NCBI RefSeq assembly: GCF_014650655.1
Contig: NZ_BMVJ01000006.1
Location: forward strand, 270,824 to 319,795
Length of the DNA: 48,972 nucleotides
Origin: Streptomyces anandii JCM 4720
GTDB taxonomy: Bacteria; Actinomycetota; Actinomycetes; Streptomycetales; Streptomycetaceae
Direction of reading: 5' to 3'
In this document: piece by piece, positions 48,718-48,972 of the stretch
Position numbering within the stretch: position 1 is the first letter of the stretch
Layout: every line of letters begins with the position of its first letter
Made by a program: the position numbers and the translations under genes
Notes under the pieces: model-generated
Seen by the model: the letters and a program-made list of their open reading frames with translations, nothing else
What the model was told of the DNA's origin: nothing
The model's database searches: none

Positions 48718-48972
48718 GTGGCGGCAGCCGGCCGAGGCTTCGAGGACCCGCCCGCCGACGTGCTCGCGGAGGCGGCAGCGGCCTTCGGGCTGCTCGCCTC
48801 GCCCGCCCGCCTGCACATCGTGTGGGCGCTCGCCCAGGGCGAGAGCGACGTGAGCGGGCTCGCCGAACGCGTCGGCGGCGCGCTGCCCGCGGTCAGCCAG
48901 CACCTGACCAAGCTGAAACTCGCCGGCCTCGTCCGCTCCCGCCGCGAGGGCCGCCGGCAGGTCTACTTCGTC
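48718..48972 (+). CDS. ArsR-family winged-helix regulator (3' end cut)
   Basis: The GTG start has GAGGAGGA 8 nt upstream. The 85 visible residues contain an ArsR-type winged helix: FGLLASPARLHIVWALAQGESDVSGLA, the recognition helix PAVSQHLTKLKLAGLV, then the wing SRREGRRQVYFV. ArsR proteins usually repress a neighbouring metal exporter and release DNA when metal binds. The recognition helix here lacks the CxC metal site of ArsR/SmtB alpha-3. The remainder and any exporter lie beyond the window. Confidence 0.88.
   Translation, partial: MAAAGRGFEDPPADVLAEAAAAFGLLASPARLHIVWALAQGESDVSGLAERVGGALPAVSQHLTKLKLAGLVRSRREGRRQVYFV

Overview
The window is about 49 kb of very GC-rich DNA with dense genes, many GTG and TTG starts, and marker genes of a mycelial, sporulating actinomycete: whiI, a conservon, a DUF6479 protein and the coproporphyrin-type heme genes. 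I read it as core chromosome of a Streptomyces species. I see no tRNA, rRNA, CRISPR array, insertion sequence or prophage. Both end genes are cut by the window edges.

Region 1 (1-7.9 kb) is a cell-surface locus. A two-module HAMP receptor-like membrane protein, a PgsB/CapB-type amide ligase with a long Gln-rich tail, PgsC/CapC and an NlpC/P60 hydrolase are read as one operon ending at a strong hairpin. A propeller-like protein and a convergent LytR-CpsA-Psr (LCP) protein follow. This looks like a poly-gamma-glutamate-type polymer machine without the usual CapA/PgsA.

Region 2 (7.9-13.2 kb) holds the fatty-acid beta-oxidation pair fadA-fadB, with a palindromic operator-like site in the fadA promoter, and an RNase D-type exonuclease. 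Region 3 (13.2-22.6 kb) holds the sporulation regulator whiI with a recognisable sigma-WhiG promoter, a DUF3000 protein, hemE, a rhomboid protease, a CoA-disulfide-reductase-like flavoprotein, a DUF4349 lipoprotein and the heme genes hemG(hemY)-hemQ.

Region 4 (22.6-33.3 kb, nearly all minus strand) holds a secreted tripeptidyl-aminopeptidase-like hydrolase, a TIGR04222 membrane protein, a DUF4142 protein, a DUF692/MNIO enzyme fused to a DUF2063-like domain, a PTH2-like protein, a small zinc-ribbon protein, a lipoprotein polysaccharide deacetylase, an SPFH protein, a beta-carbonic anhydrase, a repeat-bearing secreted protein and ZapE. Region 5 (33.3-37.5 kb, plus strand) holds a RibD-C reductase, a minisatellite-like array, a small conserved protein, murC, msrB and a DUF6479 membrane protein.

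Region 6 (37.6-46 kb) is an OpuC/OsmVWXY-type osmoprotectant ABC transporter. Its ATPase and two permeases are separated from its binding protein by a complete four-gene conservon (cvnABCD) on the opposite strand. Region 7 (46-49 kb) holds a histidine/phenylalanine ammonia-lyase homologue whose Ala-Ser-Gly cofactor triad reads Gly-Thr-Gly and which carries a long repeat-containing insertion, then a TerB protein with clustered palindromes upstream, and the start of an ArsR-type regulator.

The most interesting items are the altered ammonia-lyase homologue, the CapA-less polymer locus and the MNIO-fusion neighbourhood. Several start codons were moved from the longest open frame to internal GTG/TTG codons, using ribosome-binding sites, four-base overlaps or leaderless -10 boxes.
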